From Rhineura floridana (Eukaryota > Chordata > Lepidosauria > Squamata > Rhineuridae): a stretch of 64,000 nucleotides of DNA. This document shows positions 47,286 through 58,454 of this stretch, in pieces. The stretch lies in the NCBI RefSeq assembly GCF_030035675.1, contig NC_084480.1, forward strand, positions 16,387,263-16,451,262, read 5' to 3'. The notes below the pieces were generated by a model. It did no database searches and had not been told where the DNA came from. It saw nothing but the letters and a program-made list of their open reading frames with translations. The stretch's first letter is position 1, and each line of letters begins with the position of its first letter. Made by a program: the position numbers and the translations under genes.

Positions 47286-47700
47286 TAGCCATTCAACCAC
47301 TGGATAACCCAGTTTAATTGACTCAACCCAACTCTGGGGTTGGTTGGTTTTGAAGACAAATACACTGGCCCCCACTTTTCGGCGTTCCACTAATACGGCG
47401 GTTTTCAATTAGAGTAAGGCCCCACTCATACGGCGCTTGTTCTGCTTTTACGGCATTTTTTGGCATGATGTGCTCAGCAGCTGAGCGTCGGGCGCCATTT
47501 TATTGAAGGAGTTCCTCTTTTTGGCGATTTTCGCTTTTTGGCGAGGGTCTTGAACGTAACCCTCTGAATGAGTGGGGCCCTACTATAATAAGGGTCAGTG
47601 GACAAATTATTTTCAGGCAGGACAGAATTGTGCTTGGAGGCTCCCTTACGGGGTTGTGTTGCAAGAAACGCAGCAGAAGGCAAATCTATGCCAGAATACC
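47286..47700 (-). repeat. composite repeat (family X), copy 2, second part
   Basis: Reverse of 36.5-36.7 kb: TTGACTCAACCCAACTCTGG, AATTATTTTCAGGCAGGACA, GAGGCTCCCTTACGGGG. Itself interrupted by a MITE at 47363-47584. Confidence 0.6.
47363..47584. repeat. short TIR MITE, possibly pogo/Tigger-like
   Basis: Ends CACTGGCCCCCACT and, inverted, AGTAGGGCCCCACT, flanked by TA. Internal repeats of ATACGGCG. Absent from the matching place in the other family-X copy, which fixes its limits. Confidence 0.6.
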
Positions 47701-49160
47701 AAGTGCTGCAATGTCACTCTGGTTGCAGCAATGTAAACCACGTGCCGCTTCAGCAAAAGCAGCTGAGTGGAAGCAGGATGCACGAGGGCTTGCAAAATGT
47801 GTATATTTCCTCTGCAGCTTCTAAGATATAAAACTGGAGATCCTTTACTTTTTTGTTTTTGGATCCAGTGCATTTAAAAATACTTCTGTCTCCCCTGAGA
47901 TCTCATCCTAGCTCAGATGTCCTTGATCTAATTTTAAACTTGGCACGCACAGTAGGTATGAAGGCTGAATCTTTCCCATGTTCAAATAAACAGGGTGTGG
48001 CTTGGCCTGAAGATTCCAGCTGCACACATTCTCCCCTTTAAATAGCAGGGCCTGCCTTGGCCTGCCCAGGGTTTCCTTCTGTTCAAACTCTTGAGCCAAA
48101 GAAAATGTTCTCTTGTTAACTAATCACTGTGAGTTCAACACCTTCTTCCTCCAAATTGGATCCTAATCCATTTTCAATGCAATTATTGAAGAAGTGCTTT
48201 TATGGTTGGTGGGCCTGGGATTCTGAACTGTGAAATCCCAGAGCTTTGGCAATCAGCAAGCCCCGATTTTTTGAACTGTATTCTCTTCCCTTGTGACCCA
48301 GTTGAGGCTGGGCTGGAGGACAGGCTGGTAAGGAACTTCCATCACCTCTAAAAAGTGTCTTTGCTTCTATAGGCAGTCTCCTAATTGAATGAACTGCACT
48401 ATGCTGAAGTGATGTGGAGGTTTTAGTAATTCACTTGCTGAATCATTCTGGCTCCCCAGATCTACTCTGCTGAATATCACTGTGCCTGAAGCCACTCGCT
48501 GAATCACTTAACCAGCCAGGCCCCCGGCTTTTCCTTCACTCACTCTCTCTGGGCTGGGAAAGGTATATCTTGCTTGCTATCCTGTCTTCTGGAGGTCCTT
48601 TCCCTGCACTCTGTAGCCTCCACACCCGCTCCCTCTGCCTTTGTGTGGGTGCCTGTTTCAGAGGCCATCCTCTGGTCCTGCCTGCCCAGCTGTGCATGAC
48701 TGAGGCCTAGTCTGCAAAGTGAGCCCAAAGAGAGAGAGACAGAAAGGGCAGGCTAGTGTGCCTTCCTCAGTTGTGCTAAACTCAAACCTGTCCCCCATCT
48801 CCTCTTAAGCGTTGGGTGCTTGCTCTTCATGTGTGTGTGTGTTAGTTCAGTTATGGCTGGGATTATTTAGCTAATTCCCTCACACTAAAGAAATGCATAT
48901 TGTTAGTGAGTAACTGAGATGTCCCATTAATAAATATGTATTGTATTTGTTACTGAGCTATTCCCCATTGGAGCATTAAATATGTATATTTTGATACTCT
49001 GTGTGTGCGTGCTCAGTAAATATCCCCATTTTTAAGACCTGTTTGAGTGTAAGTTACTGGGTAAATCTGCCAAGACTCACTGTTGCTAGTGTGTAAAAAT
49101 CCTAATTCACAAGACTCCCAGAACATGTTTATGTGAAACAGGTGTCTAAAGGAGAGCCTT
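47700..49160. other. intergenic, nothing recognised
   Basis: 1.5 kb without repeat or gene I can name. A short GT run lies near 48830. Confidence 0.4.
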
Positions 49161-49169
49161 GCTAACATG

Positions 49170-49290
49170 AGTCTCGCTCAGTATTGTCAAGGCTGGCAGT
49201 GGCTCTCCGGGGCTTCAGATGAGGGGCTCATGATCAGTGGACAAATATTCTGACCTGGCATAAGGCAGCTTCTTATGTTAGTCTTTCAAG
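49170..49290 (-). repeat. tRNA-SINE (family C) fragment
   Basis: CGCTCAGTATTGTCAAGGCT and GGCAGTGGCTCTCCGGGGCT. The head is missing. Confidence 0.5.
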
Positions 49291-49659
49291 TGCTATAGCA
49301 AAAGTCTTTCTTCCTTATGCAAACCTTACAGAGGGGGGCACATTTTGAATTTTGACAGAGGGCTGAGAGTGGCAGTCATAAAATGGCTGCCATGGCATAA
49401 CATAAAATGAGAGCTACAATAATTGTTTCTCTCTCTCACACACACACCTCATTTGCCATGGGAAGTCAGCTATGTCCTGCTGGTTCTGATTGTGGAGATA
49501 CAGCTGTTAAAGGCACAAGAACCCCGCCTTCCACAATGCTAGTCCTAAATCAAAGCCTAGGCTGCCATCCTGTACCCACTTATCTGGGAGTAAGCCCAAT
49601 TAAACACAAAAAGACTTACTTCTGAAGTAGACTTGTATACCACTGCACTGTAAGTTAAC

Positions 49660-51170
49660 TATACAGTGAATTCTTAATGAATGCCCGCACATCAGCTCTT
49701 GTACAGCAGGACACAGGCCTAAGCCGCTTCACAAAGTTTTCACATGTTGCACTTCCCATTTGGGAAGGAGATTCTTTAACATCCATCTGCATGTCTTGTG
49801 TAGTAGTATTTGCAGAAAATAATTTTGAGAGAGTACCTGATCTCAGACAGACCCACCACAGGAAAGATGCATCCTAGTTGCTAGGTAAAAAGGAAGGGCA
49901 AACTACAGAGAGTACAAGGGCTACTAGAAAATAAGACAGAATAAGGAAAAGTGTACTAAAGGGGAGAGGCAAACAGAAGCTCTTTAGGACCCCAGGGATT
50001 CCTATTGCCAGGAGTCCAAAAACTCCTCACTTATCAATCACAGCTTTGACTTCACTCATTGACTAAAAAGACTGGCAGGCAAGAGCAGCCAGGCAGGCAG
50101 GCTCATTTCACAGAAATTGCTTAGAAATTTTGCTTCATAACTTTCTTTTTAGGAGGGCTAGAGACTTGTTTTTTTAAAACAAAAACTCAATCTGGAGCCT
50201 CTGCCTGTGGGCATCAATGAAGGTGACCCCCGCCTTACAGAAATGTTCTGTTTCTGCTCACAGATCTGCTCCTAAATCTAATGTCCATTGAAATGAAATG
50301 ATAAACTATGATGCAGGAGCAAGAGGAGAAGTGGTCAGACTTGGCTGCTCAGTGCTGTACTGTTGTTGATGAGAAGGAATGTTAGAAAAGCAAGGCTGGC
50401 TATTGTCTGGTAGCAAGTAATAATACAGTACTCTGTGCCCTTAAATGAGCAATATCATTGGTCACATGTCTGGGGTGGGATTTAATCACATATAGGCAAA
50501 TTCAGTTCCCACAATTATAGTTGACAGGGAGGTCTTGTGCAACAAACCTGTTCTCTCAAAATTTCAGAGTTTTTGCGATAAGTGAAGAGAAAATGCACTG
50601 GACATTGTGGGATAAAGCTTGGATTCAGTGTCATCTAACCTCCCCTCAAAGAAATCAGAATGAATGCTCATTAAATAGTCAGTCTAGTGTAATCTCTCTG
50701 CAAACAAATTAGGATGGATGCTCAATAAGCAGGTCATCTGGAAGTGCCAAACAAAGGCATCTTATAAATAATGCATTATATTTTTTTAATTAAGAAATAA
50801 AACAAAGTAAAAAAAGGGTAGGTTAGACTGAGAGATAGCAATTGGCACAAGATCACCCAGTGAGCATCATGGCTGCCTAAGGATATGAACTTGGTCTTTG
50901 CTGTACTGACAGGACTGATGGGAATTGTAGTCTGGATGCCACCCTGGGTGGCAAACACTGTAGTAGAGAGTCTGCTTGTTCTGACATGTTCCTGTTATTC
51001 TGCAGCTTTTGGACTTCTCTCTGCTTAATGTTGTTATATTTGTTTATTCTTGTATGTATTTTAAACTCCCTCTCACCTTTATGGTGATTGTTTTGGATGT
51101 TCTTTGAACAGAAAAGCTCAAAACACGTGTTTTTTTTTTTTACATAAAACTTCCACATTACTTCAGTATA
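49660..51170. other. intergenic, nothing recognised
   Basis: 1.5 kb without a recognisable gene. A possible family-B arm (GATGGGAATTGTAGTCTGGA) lies near 50918. Confidence 0.4.
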
Positions 51171-51344
51171 GTGCAGGGATAACCAATGTGTGGGATCCTC
51201 CAGATGTCTTATCATTTATTTAAAATTTTTTTATAAGCCACTTAATATTTAACATCTCTAAGGAGTCTACAACACCAACAAAACAGTAGTATAAAAGAAT
51301 ATAAAAACAGGAATTCAGGAAATTCATACAGACAACAGCAGTGT

Positions 51345-51715
51345 AGTAGCAAATTCAGAAGTGCAGAATTCCTTCATGATCTTCACTGTCACACACCCCT
51401 TTTTCATTGCTAGGTTGAGAATTAGGCCTTTCTTAATGCCTTCTCGCACAACAACAGACATCTGTAGGAGACAATAATATGAAAGGGGGAGAGTGTTAGC
51501 TACTAAGAAGAGTCTTCTCAGTGGCCAACTCTCTTCCTTTCACTCTGATTGCCTTCAATCAGCAAAAAAGGACAAGGAAGCATGCTATAAGACTCTTCTC
51601 AGTGGCTAACCACTCCCCTTTCGTGCTCATTGGCTCATAGGATGCTGAAGGGTAGGGACTCAGCTGGGACTTTGCTCCCAAAAAAGTAAGGGGTCTAACA
51701 CCCCCTGAGACCCTG
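51345..51715 (+). repeat. ~370-bp dispersed repeat, copy 1
   Basis: GCAAATTCAGAAGTGCAG start; GGGGGAGAGTGTTAGCTACT and AAGAGTCTTCTCAGTGGC inside. About 80-85% like the copy at 52137. Origin unknown. Confidence 0.7.
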
Positions 51716-51819
51716 GGCGACTACAGCTCTGACAGACAAAACAGGGTCCAATCTTAGGGATCAGGAAAAGCCTGGGCAAACAGATATATGAGGTCTGAAG
51801 CAACTGATGGTTGCTGCTT

Positions 51820-51925
51820 CATGATGTTGGCCTCCAACTCCCATCAGCCCCAGCCACGCGGCCAAAGCTCAGGGATGATGGGAGTTGAAGTCCACAAATC
51901 TAGAGGCCACCACATTGGCTTCCCC
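51820..51925. repeat. hAT MITE (family B)
   Basis: GGCCTCCAACTCCCATCAGC and GGGATGATGGGAGTTGAAGT. Lies between the two copies of the 370-bp repeat. Confidence 0.55.
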
Positions 51926-52136
51926 CATATACTGCAACAAACTTGATTTTCGTGGGAGTCACCCGGAAATTCCTGCTAATAATTGCATGGGTTTTGCAGT
52001 GAAACTCCTAAATCAGTTTACATGCAACAGAAGATCCAAGTTTCTTACTCCTAAATAACCATGCAACAGATTATTACACCTTCACTCCAACAAATTCCCA
52101 CTGACTTTTAACCACTTTAAGCTCTTATGGAGTAGT

Positions 52137-52505
52137 GTATTGGCAAATTCAGAAGTGCAGGGTCCCTTTAAGTTAGTCACAGCCACACATCCCCGCCTCC
52201 TTTTACAGCTGGGTTGAGAATGAGGTCCTTGTTAATGCCTTCTCCCACAACAGACATCCTAGAAGTCAATCAGCATGAAAGGGGAGAGTGTTAGCTACTG
52301 AAAAGAGTCTTCTCAGTGGCTGACTCACCTCCTTTCACTCTGATTGGCTCCAATCAGCAGGAAAAGAGAAGGAAGCATGTTAGAAAATTCTCAGTGGCTA
52401 ACACACTCCTCTTTCTTGCCGACTACCTTGTAGGGTGCTGGAGCTATAGGGAACCTAAAGTAAGGCGTCTATGACTCGCCGAGTCCCTTGGACGACTACA
52501 TCCGT
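52137..52505 (+). repeat. ~370-bp dispersed repeat, copy 2
   Basis: GGCAAATTCAGAAGTGCAGG through GGGGAGAGTGTTAGCTACTG to GACGACTAC. It holds paired CCAAT boxes (TGATTGGCTCCAATCAG) about 350 bp upstream of the CpG island. Confidence 0.7.
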
Positions 52506-52719
52506 GTGTAGCTTTGGCTCTCCTGACTGCAGCACCCTGCGAACTAATTGTCTGCATTACAAATGCCATGTGTGTTTGTGTTCAGCTATATAAAATCTGG
52601 AGGACGAAGAAAGTCGGTGAGCCAAAAAAACAAAACGAACCCCACCCTGCTCATTCTCTGTTGTCGCGCAGACGAGAACCGTGAAAACGAAAAACTCTTC
52701 TTTTTGTTTGTGTGTCTGC

Positions 52720-53215
52720 GTATGGTTATTTGTCGCGCCCACCCGCATTCTTCTTCTTAAGGGAATCCGAACCGCAACAGCGAGGCGTGTGGTGGTGGTG
52801 ATGGTAGGAACGACGGAAAGAAGAAACCCGGATGTGGCGCATGCGCTAACGCCGCCTGTCTGGACGTGTCTGCAGCACCACCAGCACTACCACCAAGACC
52901 AGCACCACCAACACCACGACGTAGGCAGTGGCAGTTGTCGTCGGTTGGAACCTTCTTCCCTCCTCGCGCCTGAGGCCCTTTGCGCGCGCGCACAGTGTCA
53001 GGCTCGCGCCGTCCTGCTGCGGCGCCCCTTCTCCCCCGTCTCTCTCCGGGCCGCTGAGGAGGCGGGAAGGCGAAGGGAGAGAGCGAGAGGGGCGCCCAAG
53101 GAGGAGGGTTAGGGGCGCCCAGGCCCCTCACAAGGCAGGCCGCGGCGGCGCTGCTGCTGCTGTTGCCCGACACGGGGTCCCGACTGAGGTCCAGGTAACG
53201 CCCCCTCAACCTTCC
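52720..53215 (+). promoter_or_regulatory. SMAD4: CpG island, probable SMAD4 promoter
   Basis: The strongest CpG-rich block in the window (TTTGCGCGCGCGCACAGTG, GTGGCGCATGCGCTAACGCC) with GC-box-like and GGCGGG sequence. It follows ELAC1 on the same strand, where amniotes have SMAD4. SMAD4 encodes the common mediator of TGF-beta/BMP signalling. No SMAD4 coding exon is in the window, so the name rests on synteny only. Confidence 0.6.
52760..53194 (+). other. SMAD4: presumed SMAD4 non-coding exon 1 (start uncertain)
   Basis: The CpG island contains a donor CCAG/GTAACG at 53194/53195 on the + strand, after a GC-rich leader with a CAC/CCA-rich run near 52870-52920. The transcription start is not defined by sequence. 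Open frames on both strands here are GC-rich artefacts. Confidence 0.45.
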
Positions 53216-53689
53216 TTTCTTCTGTGGTTCTCTAACCCACTTGAACACCACCCCCAATAACTCCGCCTGAGTGTCCGGACTGGCCGGCTCAGCCCTCATT
53301 GTGTTGATATTTAGTACTGCTACTAGTACTACTATTACTAGTAACCGATTCTACAAGGCTGCAGCTGCACTACTCTTTTGGGGGCGAAAAGGACAAAGAG
53401 CTTTGCTTCCCCCTCTCTCCACCCCCCACTGCCCTTTGGGGGGACTTTTTAACAGTGGACGTTTACTCAGAAGGAAACCCCGCTGAGTTCAGTGGGGCTT
53501 ATTCCCTAGTAAGCCTTTGCCTAGGATTTAAGCCGAACAAACGCTTAGGTTGAGGCGAGATATTTTGAGTGGCTCTGGTCCAGTGGGCTCTGTAGCCCAC
53601 GAAAGGTTCTGCACATCGGTTGTTAAGGCTTTTAAGGGGCCTTGCAGGATAATAGTACCAGTGCATATTCCAGTAGTGCTTCGTCTGTT

Positions 53690-54100
53690 GCTTGTAGCAA
53701 AAGAGAACAAAGAGTCTTCTTGTAGCACCTTTAAAGACTTGAACAGATTTATTGTGGCACAGGCGATTGTGGGACAGAGCACGCTTTGGCAGATGAACAA
53801 AAGCCCTTGCCACAGTAAATCTGTTAGTTTTTAAAGTGTCATGAAGCTTGTGGTAGTAACAGTAGTAGTACAAATTCCAGGGGAGTATTTGTGTTGATCT
53901 GTTGCTGCAAAAAAGAACAAAGAGCTTTGTGGCACCTTAAAAGATTTAACAGATTTATTGTGGCTTCAGTGTTTATGGAATAGAACCCATTTTGTCAGAT
54001 GCAGGAAAGAAAATCTGTTGCCACAATATATCTGTTAAATATTTTTGTGGGGCACAAGTCTGTTATTTTTGCTGCAACAAACTTAACACAGATACCTTTT
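53690..54100. repeat. tandem pair of palindromic repeat (family I)
   Basis: AAGAGAACAAAGAGTCTTCT and AAAGAACAAAGAGCTTTGTG start two diverged units; each has AACAGATTTATTGTGGC and an inverted CCACA.TA.ATCTGTTA arm. Confidence 0.65.
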
Positions 54101-54194
54101 TCTTACTTTCTTACTACTGCTCACAGTTCTGTGTGCTAATTGTCAGGTTAGCAGTCTTACTGTGACATGAGTTCTTGTGCAACTAATCAAGCGG

Positions 54195-54550
54195 GCGCAA
54201 CCAGTGGTTCCCAAACCATGGACCCCTTGAAAATTGCTGAGGGTGTTGGTGGACTGCTTCATGATTTTTCTGCCTGTTGTAGCAATTATAATGCGCTGTG
54301 CTGTATGGTTTTTAATTACGTTTACTGGTTTCTTTATTATATATTGTATTTATATTATACTTTGAATTCTGTGGAATTCAAATTGTGATACAATAAAATA
54401 CAATACAAGGGATGAAAAAAGCAATAAACATACAATTAAAACAGCTGTGCCATCTCCCATCTTAAACCTCAAATCCACAGACACACTGGGCCACCTGAAT
54501 GAAGCTTGTGAACCACCGGTGGTTTGTGGACCACAGCTGAGGAATCCTTG
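54195..54550. repeat. hAT-like MITE (family E)
   Basis: CAGTGGTTCCCAAACCATGG at the left; CGGTGGTTTGTGGACCACAG at the right. Confidence 0.65.
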
Positions 54551-55136
54551 CTATACTTTATGGAAGTTCATGCCATAGGAAAATCTGTTAGCCTTTAGTA
54601 GTAACTGTAGTTATTCCGGCAACATGAAACTATTATGTATGTGGATGTTATAATAATAATCTTAGATGGCTCTGTTTGTCTTCATTTAAAGAATGAATTC
54701 ATATAAGTAATTTTAATTTTAATTAGTGTTTAATGCTGCATAAGCCTTTATGGCTTACTGCCTACTTCTAGAAGTACTGAAGAAGATAGTGCTGTGTTAA
54801 CACTTGATCTGAAAAGTTGCTGCTGAATTCATACTTCAAACATTTATCACAGTGTGTATGGATAATACCACCATTCAGATTTCAAATAACAAAGGGAATT
54901 ATGCATCCGCAAGAGGTGAATATCTGGTGCATTAGAGAGATGCTTTGTAAAGTATGGTGTGATGTTCTGGAAAAAATGGTGTAGAAGTGAATAATACTGC
55001 CTGAATCAGTAAGTGGGAAGCATTTTGTACAATCAGTATAAGAAGTTGGTATTTGACATGCAAGAATTGTGAACTACTCTGAAATACGAAGCCTTTAAAT
55101 TCTGTAGGGTGCTTTGGTGGAAGAGCTTCCTTACAG
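54551..55136. other. presumed SMAD4 intron 1, nothing recognised
   Basis: AT-rich, no element or exon supported. Confidence 0.4.
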
Positions 55137-55465
55137 TTTGTTTATTTATTTATTATTTGATTTATATCCTGCTGTTCCTCCCAGCAGGAGCCCAGGGCGG
55201 CAAACAAAAGCACTAGAACACTTTAAAACATCATAAAAACAGGCTTTAAAATACATTAAAACAAAAATATTTAAAAACATTTTTTTAAAAAGCTTTGAAG
55301 ACATCTTAAAAAAAGGTTAAAAACATATTGTTTTTTAAAAAAGGTTTAAAAACATATTAAAAAGCAATTCCAACACAGACACAGACTAGGATAAGGTCTC
55401 AACTTAAAAGGCTTGTTGAAAGAGGAAGGTCTTCAATAGGTGCCAAAAAGATAACAGATAAGCCT
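55137..55465 (-). repeat. L2-like LINE 3' end, left part
   Basis: Reverse of the unit at 22630-23240. It breaks off at the GTCTAATATTT duplication and resumes at 56976. Confidence 0.7.
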
Positions 55466-55476
55466 GTCTAATATTT

Positions 55477-56964
55477 TTGTTATGTGCCTTCAAGTCAATC
55501 ATGACTTATGGCAACCCTATGAATCTGTGACCACCAGTAGCATCTGTCATGAACCACCCTGTTCAGATCTTGTAAGTTCAGGTCTGTGGCTTCCTTTATG
55601 GAATTGTTTGGCCTTCCTCTTTTTCTACTGCCTTCTGTTTTTCCCAGCATTACTGTCTTTTCTAGCGAATCATGTCTTATCATTATGTGTCCAAAGAATG
55701 ATAACCTCAGTTTCATCATTTTAGCTTCTAGTGATAATTTTGGTTTAATTTGTCCTTTACCCAATTATTTGTCCTTTTTGCAGTCCATGGTATGCGCAAA
55801 GCTCTCCTCCAACACCACATTTCAAATGAGTTGATTTTTCTCTTATTATTATTATTATTATTTATTTATTTATTAGACTTTTATACCGCCCGACTAGCAA
55901 TAGCTCTCTGGGTGGTGAACACAGAGAATACAATAAAATACACAATATAATACAATAAGAACATATAAAATAAGAACAATCTAAAATCAGTACAACAAAT
56001 ATGAAAATCAGGTTAACTTAAATTAAAATGCTTTGGAAAAGAGGAAGGTTTTAACCTGGTGCCGAAAGGATAACAATGTCGGCGCCAGGCGCACCTCCTC
56101 GGGAAGACTGTTCCACAGTTCGGGGGCCACCACTGAGAAGGCCCTAGATCTTGTCACCACCCTCCGGAACCCGGAGGAGGGCCTTCGTAGCAGAACGTAG
56201 TGTATGGGCCGGTTCGTATCGGGAGAGGCGTTCCAACAGGTATCGTGGTCCCGTGCCGTATAAGGCTTTATAGGTTAATACCAATACTTTGAATCTGGCC
56301 CGGAAGCATATTGGTACCTTACCTGCTTTTTTCACTGTCCAACTGTCACATCCATCCATAGAGATCGGGAATACCATGTCCTTACAGTAGCCTCTTGTGC
56401 AGAGTATAGGTTGTGCATCAGGACAATCAGATGTTGTGGCACCCCCATTTCTTTTAAAGCATTTCATAGTTTTTCATGATCTACACAATCAAAGGCTTTG
56501 CTGTAATCTATAAAGCATAGGGTGATTTCCTTCTGAAATTACTTGCTCTGTTCCATTATCCAACGTATGTTTGCGATGTGATCTCTGGTACCTCTTCCCT
56601 TTCTAAATCCAGCTTGGACATCTGGCATTTCTTGCTCCATATATGGTAAGAGCCTTTGTTGTAGAATCTTGAGCATTACTTTACTTGCATGGGATATTAA
56701 GGCAATAGTTCGATAATTACTGCATTCCCTGGGGTCTCCTTTCTTTGGAATTGGGATGTATATGGAACGTTTCCAGTCTGTGGGCCATTGTTTAGTTTTC
56801 CATATTTGTTGACAATTTTTTGTCAAAATTTGGACAGATTCAGTCTCAGTAGCTTGTAGCAACTTTATTGGTATGCCATCTGTTCCTGGTGACTTATTTC
56901 TTCCAAGTATTTTAAGAGCTGCTTTCACTTCACATTCTAAAATTTCTGGTTCTAATATTTCTGG
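55477..56964 (-). repeat. Bov-B (RTE) LINE inserted in an L2-like LINE
   Basis: The minus strand encodes the Bov-B reverse-transcriptase core (KAALKILGRNKSPGTDGIP, CSNYRTIALISHASKVML, DVQAGFRKGRGTRD) and the C-terminal part near 55.5-55.8 kb (LRLSFFGHIMIRHDSLEK). Flanked by an 11-bp duplication GTCTAATATTT (55466 and 56965). Decayed; interrupted by a third LINE fragment at 55842-56318. Confidence 0.88.
55842..56318 (-). repeat. LINE 3' end inserted in Bov-B
   Basis: (ATT)n, TATACCGCCCGACTAGCAAT, then GACTGTTCCACAGTTCGGGG and CCGTATAAGGCTTTATAGG, which encode ALYGTGPRYLLERL on the minus strand (L2/CR1 type). The other Bov-B copy at 43.9 kb lacks it. Confidence 0.75.
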
Positions 56965-56975
56965 GTCTAATATTT

Positions 56976-57115
56976 AAGGGTAGCGAATTCCACAGGGTAG
57001 GTGCCGCCACACTAAAGGTCCATTTCCTATGTTGTGCAGAACGGACCTCCTGTTAAGATGGTATCTGCAGGAGGCCCTTGCCTGCAGAGTGCAGGTTCTT
57101 CACATTGTTATTAAA
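56976..57115 (-). repeat. L2-like LINE, right part
   Basis: GCGAATTCCACAGGGTAGGT and TTGTGCAGAACGGACCTCCT match the + strand copy at 22800-22880 in reverse. Confidence 0.7.
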
Positions 57116-57750
57116 ATGCAAAGCATGACGTACTTGTCTGTTGAACAAGTATTGTAGAAATAAATGTCTAGGTTCCAAATCTAGTTTTAGCCTTGGGGTA
57201 TTGTTAGCTATTGCATTTCAGCCTCAGTTTGTGAAATGAAGGGTGGGTTATCTATTGACTTTAGTCTTAATAGCTCAGAGTTGTGTACAAAATGCACTGT
57301 GTTTAAACTAATCTTGCCTCATTGGGTGGTTGAAAGGTACATAAAGGTAGCTGAACAATACACAGTAAAAGTTCTCTATTGTAAATGCCAGCAAAGTAAT
57401 AGCTATTCAACAAGTATTTTCCTCGCATATTGGGTAGCGATGCAGTTGCTGAAAATACTTCTACTCACCTAGCTTCTATTCCTGGAGTAGAACACCATGT
57501 TGTCCTATGCATACTCACTCATTCTACTTTATATTCACTATTGCTAACGTGGATTGAAATCCTAAAGCCACTTACATTAATGTGTTGATGGAGTGGGGGA
57601 AATCTATATGTAAAATAAGATGATACTGTGAAGCCAGCTTCAGGCAAGCAGGCATTCAAACACACTGACTACTGTTGAAAGGACTGACAGTGTGTTGGTG
57701 GTGTTCAGTGAATGATAGAGCTGGATGGATATTTCGAATAGATTCTCTAT
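57116..57750. other. presumed SMAD4 intron 1, nothing recognised
   Basis: AT-rich sequence with no supported feature. Confidence 0.4.
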
Positions 57751-57751
57751 G

Positions 57752-57870
57752 ACAGGGTTGGCTAACCTGTGGCCATTCAGATGTTATACCATAATTCCTG
57801 CCCATTGGCCATGCTGGTTAGGGCTGATGAGAGTTGGCATTCAGCAACATCTGGAGGGCCAGATACAACA
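57752..57870. repeat. hAT MITE (family B)
   Basis: GGTTGGCTAACCTGTGGCCA and AGTTGGCATTCAGCAACATC. Diverged. Confidence 0.55.
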
Positions 57871-58253
57871 TTCCTGCTCTGTGGAACAGTTTACTATAGA
57901 TAGCTTTTCTTTCAACAATTAATGGCCTAAAGATTCTTTTTGCTGACTGCAGAGAGACTGAACAGTTGCGTGTAGGTATCATTGATTGGGAGTACATAAT
58001 ACACCAGCCTGATAGGAGTGGGCTAGTCAAGCTATTTGAATGAAAGAATGATTTTCCTTGCATGCCAGAACTACTGAATAGGAGGATCCCATTTCCTAGA
58101 TACAGTTGAGTATGGGAATCTTGTAGGCATTTTACTTTTTGACTCTGATTAGATTCTCTTGCTAGCTGCACTTAAAATAAATTATCCTTACAGTCCATTA
58201 AGTTAATTCTGTATACTTTTAGCTACCCTGACAGTCTTGGTGTTTTCTTTCAG

Positions 58254-58322
58254 ATAATAAGCTGATCTTCCATTCAGTTGTGAAGGTTCTTTTCCTGGCT
58301 TTTTTCATGGACACAAACATTA
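58254..58322 (+). other. exon-like segment, possible alternative SMAD4 5' UTR exon
   Basis: 69 bases between a strong acceptor (TGTTTTCTTTCAG) and a donor (ATTA/GTGAGT). It contains an ATG at 58307 reading MDTNI, which does not match SMAD4 (MDNMSITN). It would be non-coding if real. Confidence 0.25.
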
Positions 58323-58454
58323 GTGAGTGTTTCCAGTAAATTATAACAACATTGTATCCAGACAATTTCCCCCCCCTTTCTATCCTGCTGTTACATTTTT
58401 TTCTTTGTATTGTTAAGATATGATCTTCTGGTTAGTAACAGTGTCTATGATTCA

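Noticed and set aside
52757-53299. 180-residue open frame on the minus strand, and overlapping + frames, in the CpG island
   Set aside because: Low-complexity Pro/Arg/Ala-rich translation of GC-rich DNA with no recognisable domain. Explained by base composition of the promoter.
56539-56928. 129-residue minus frame as a host protein
   Set aside because: It is the Bov-B reverse-transcriptase core inside a clearly bounded Bov-B insertion.
58307-58336. ATG reading MDTNISECFQ as a possible SMAD4 start
   Set aside because: SMAD4 begins MDNMSITN; the frame stops after ten residues and no MH1 domain follows.
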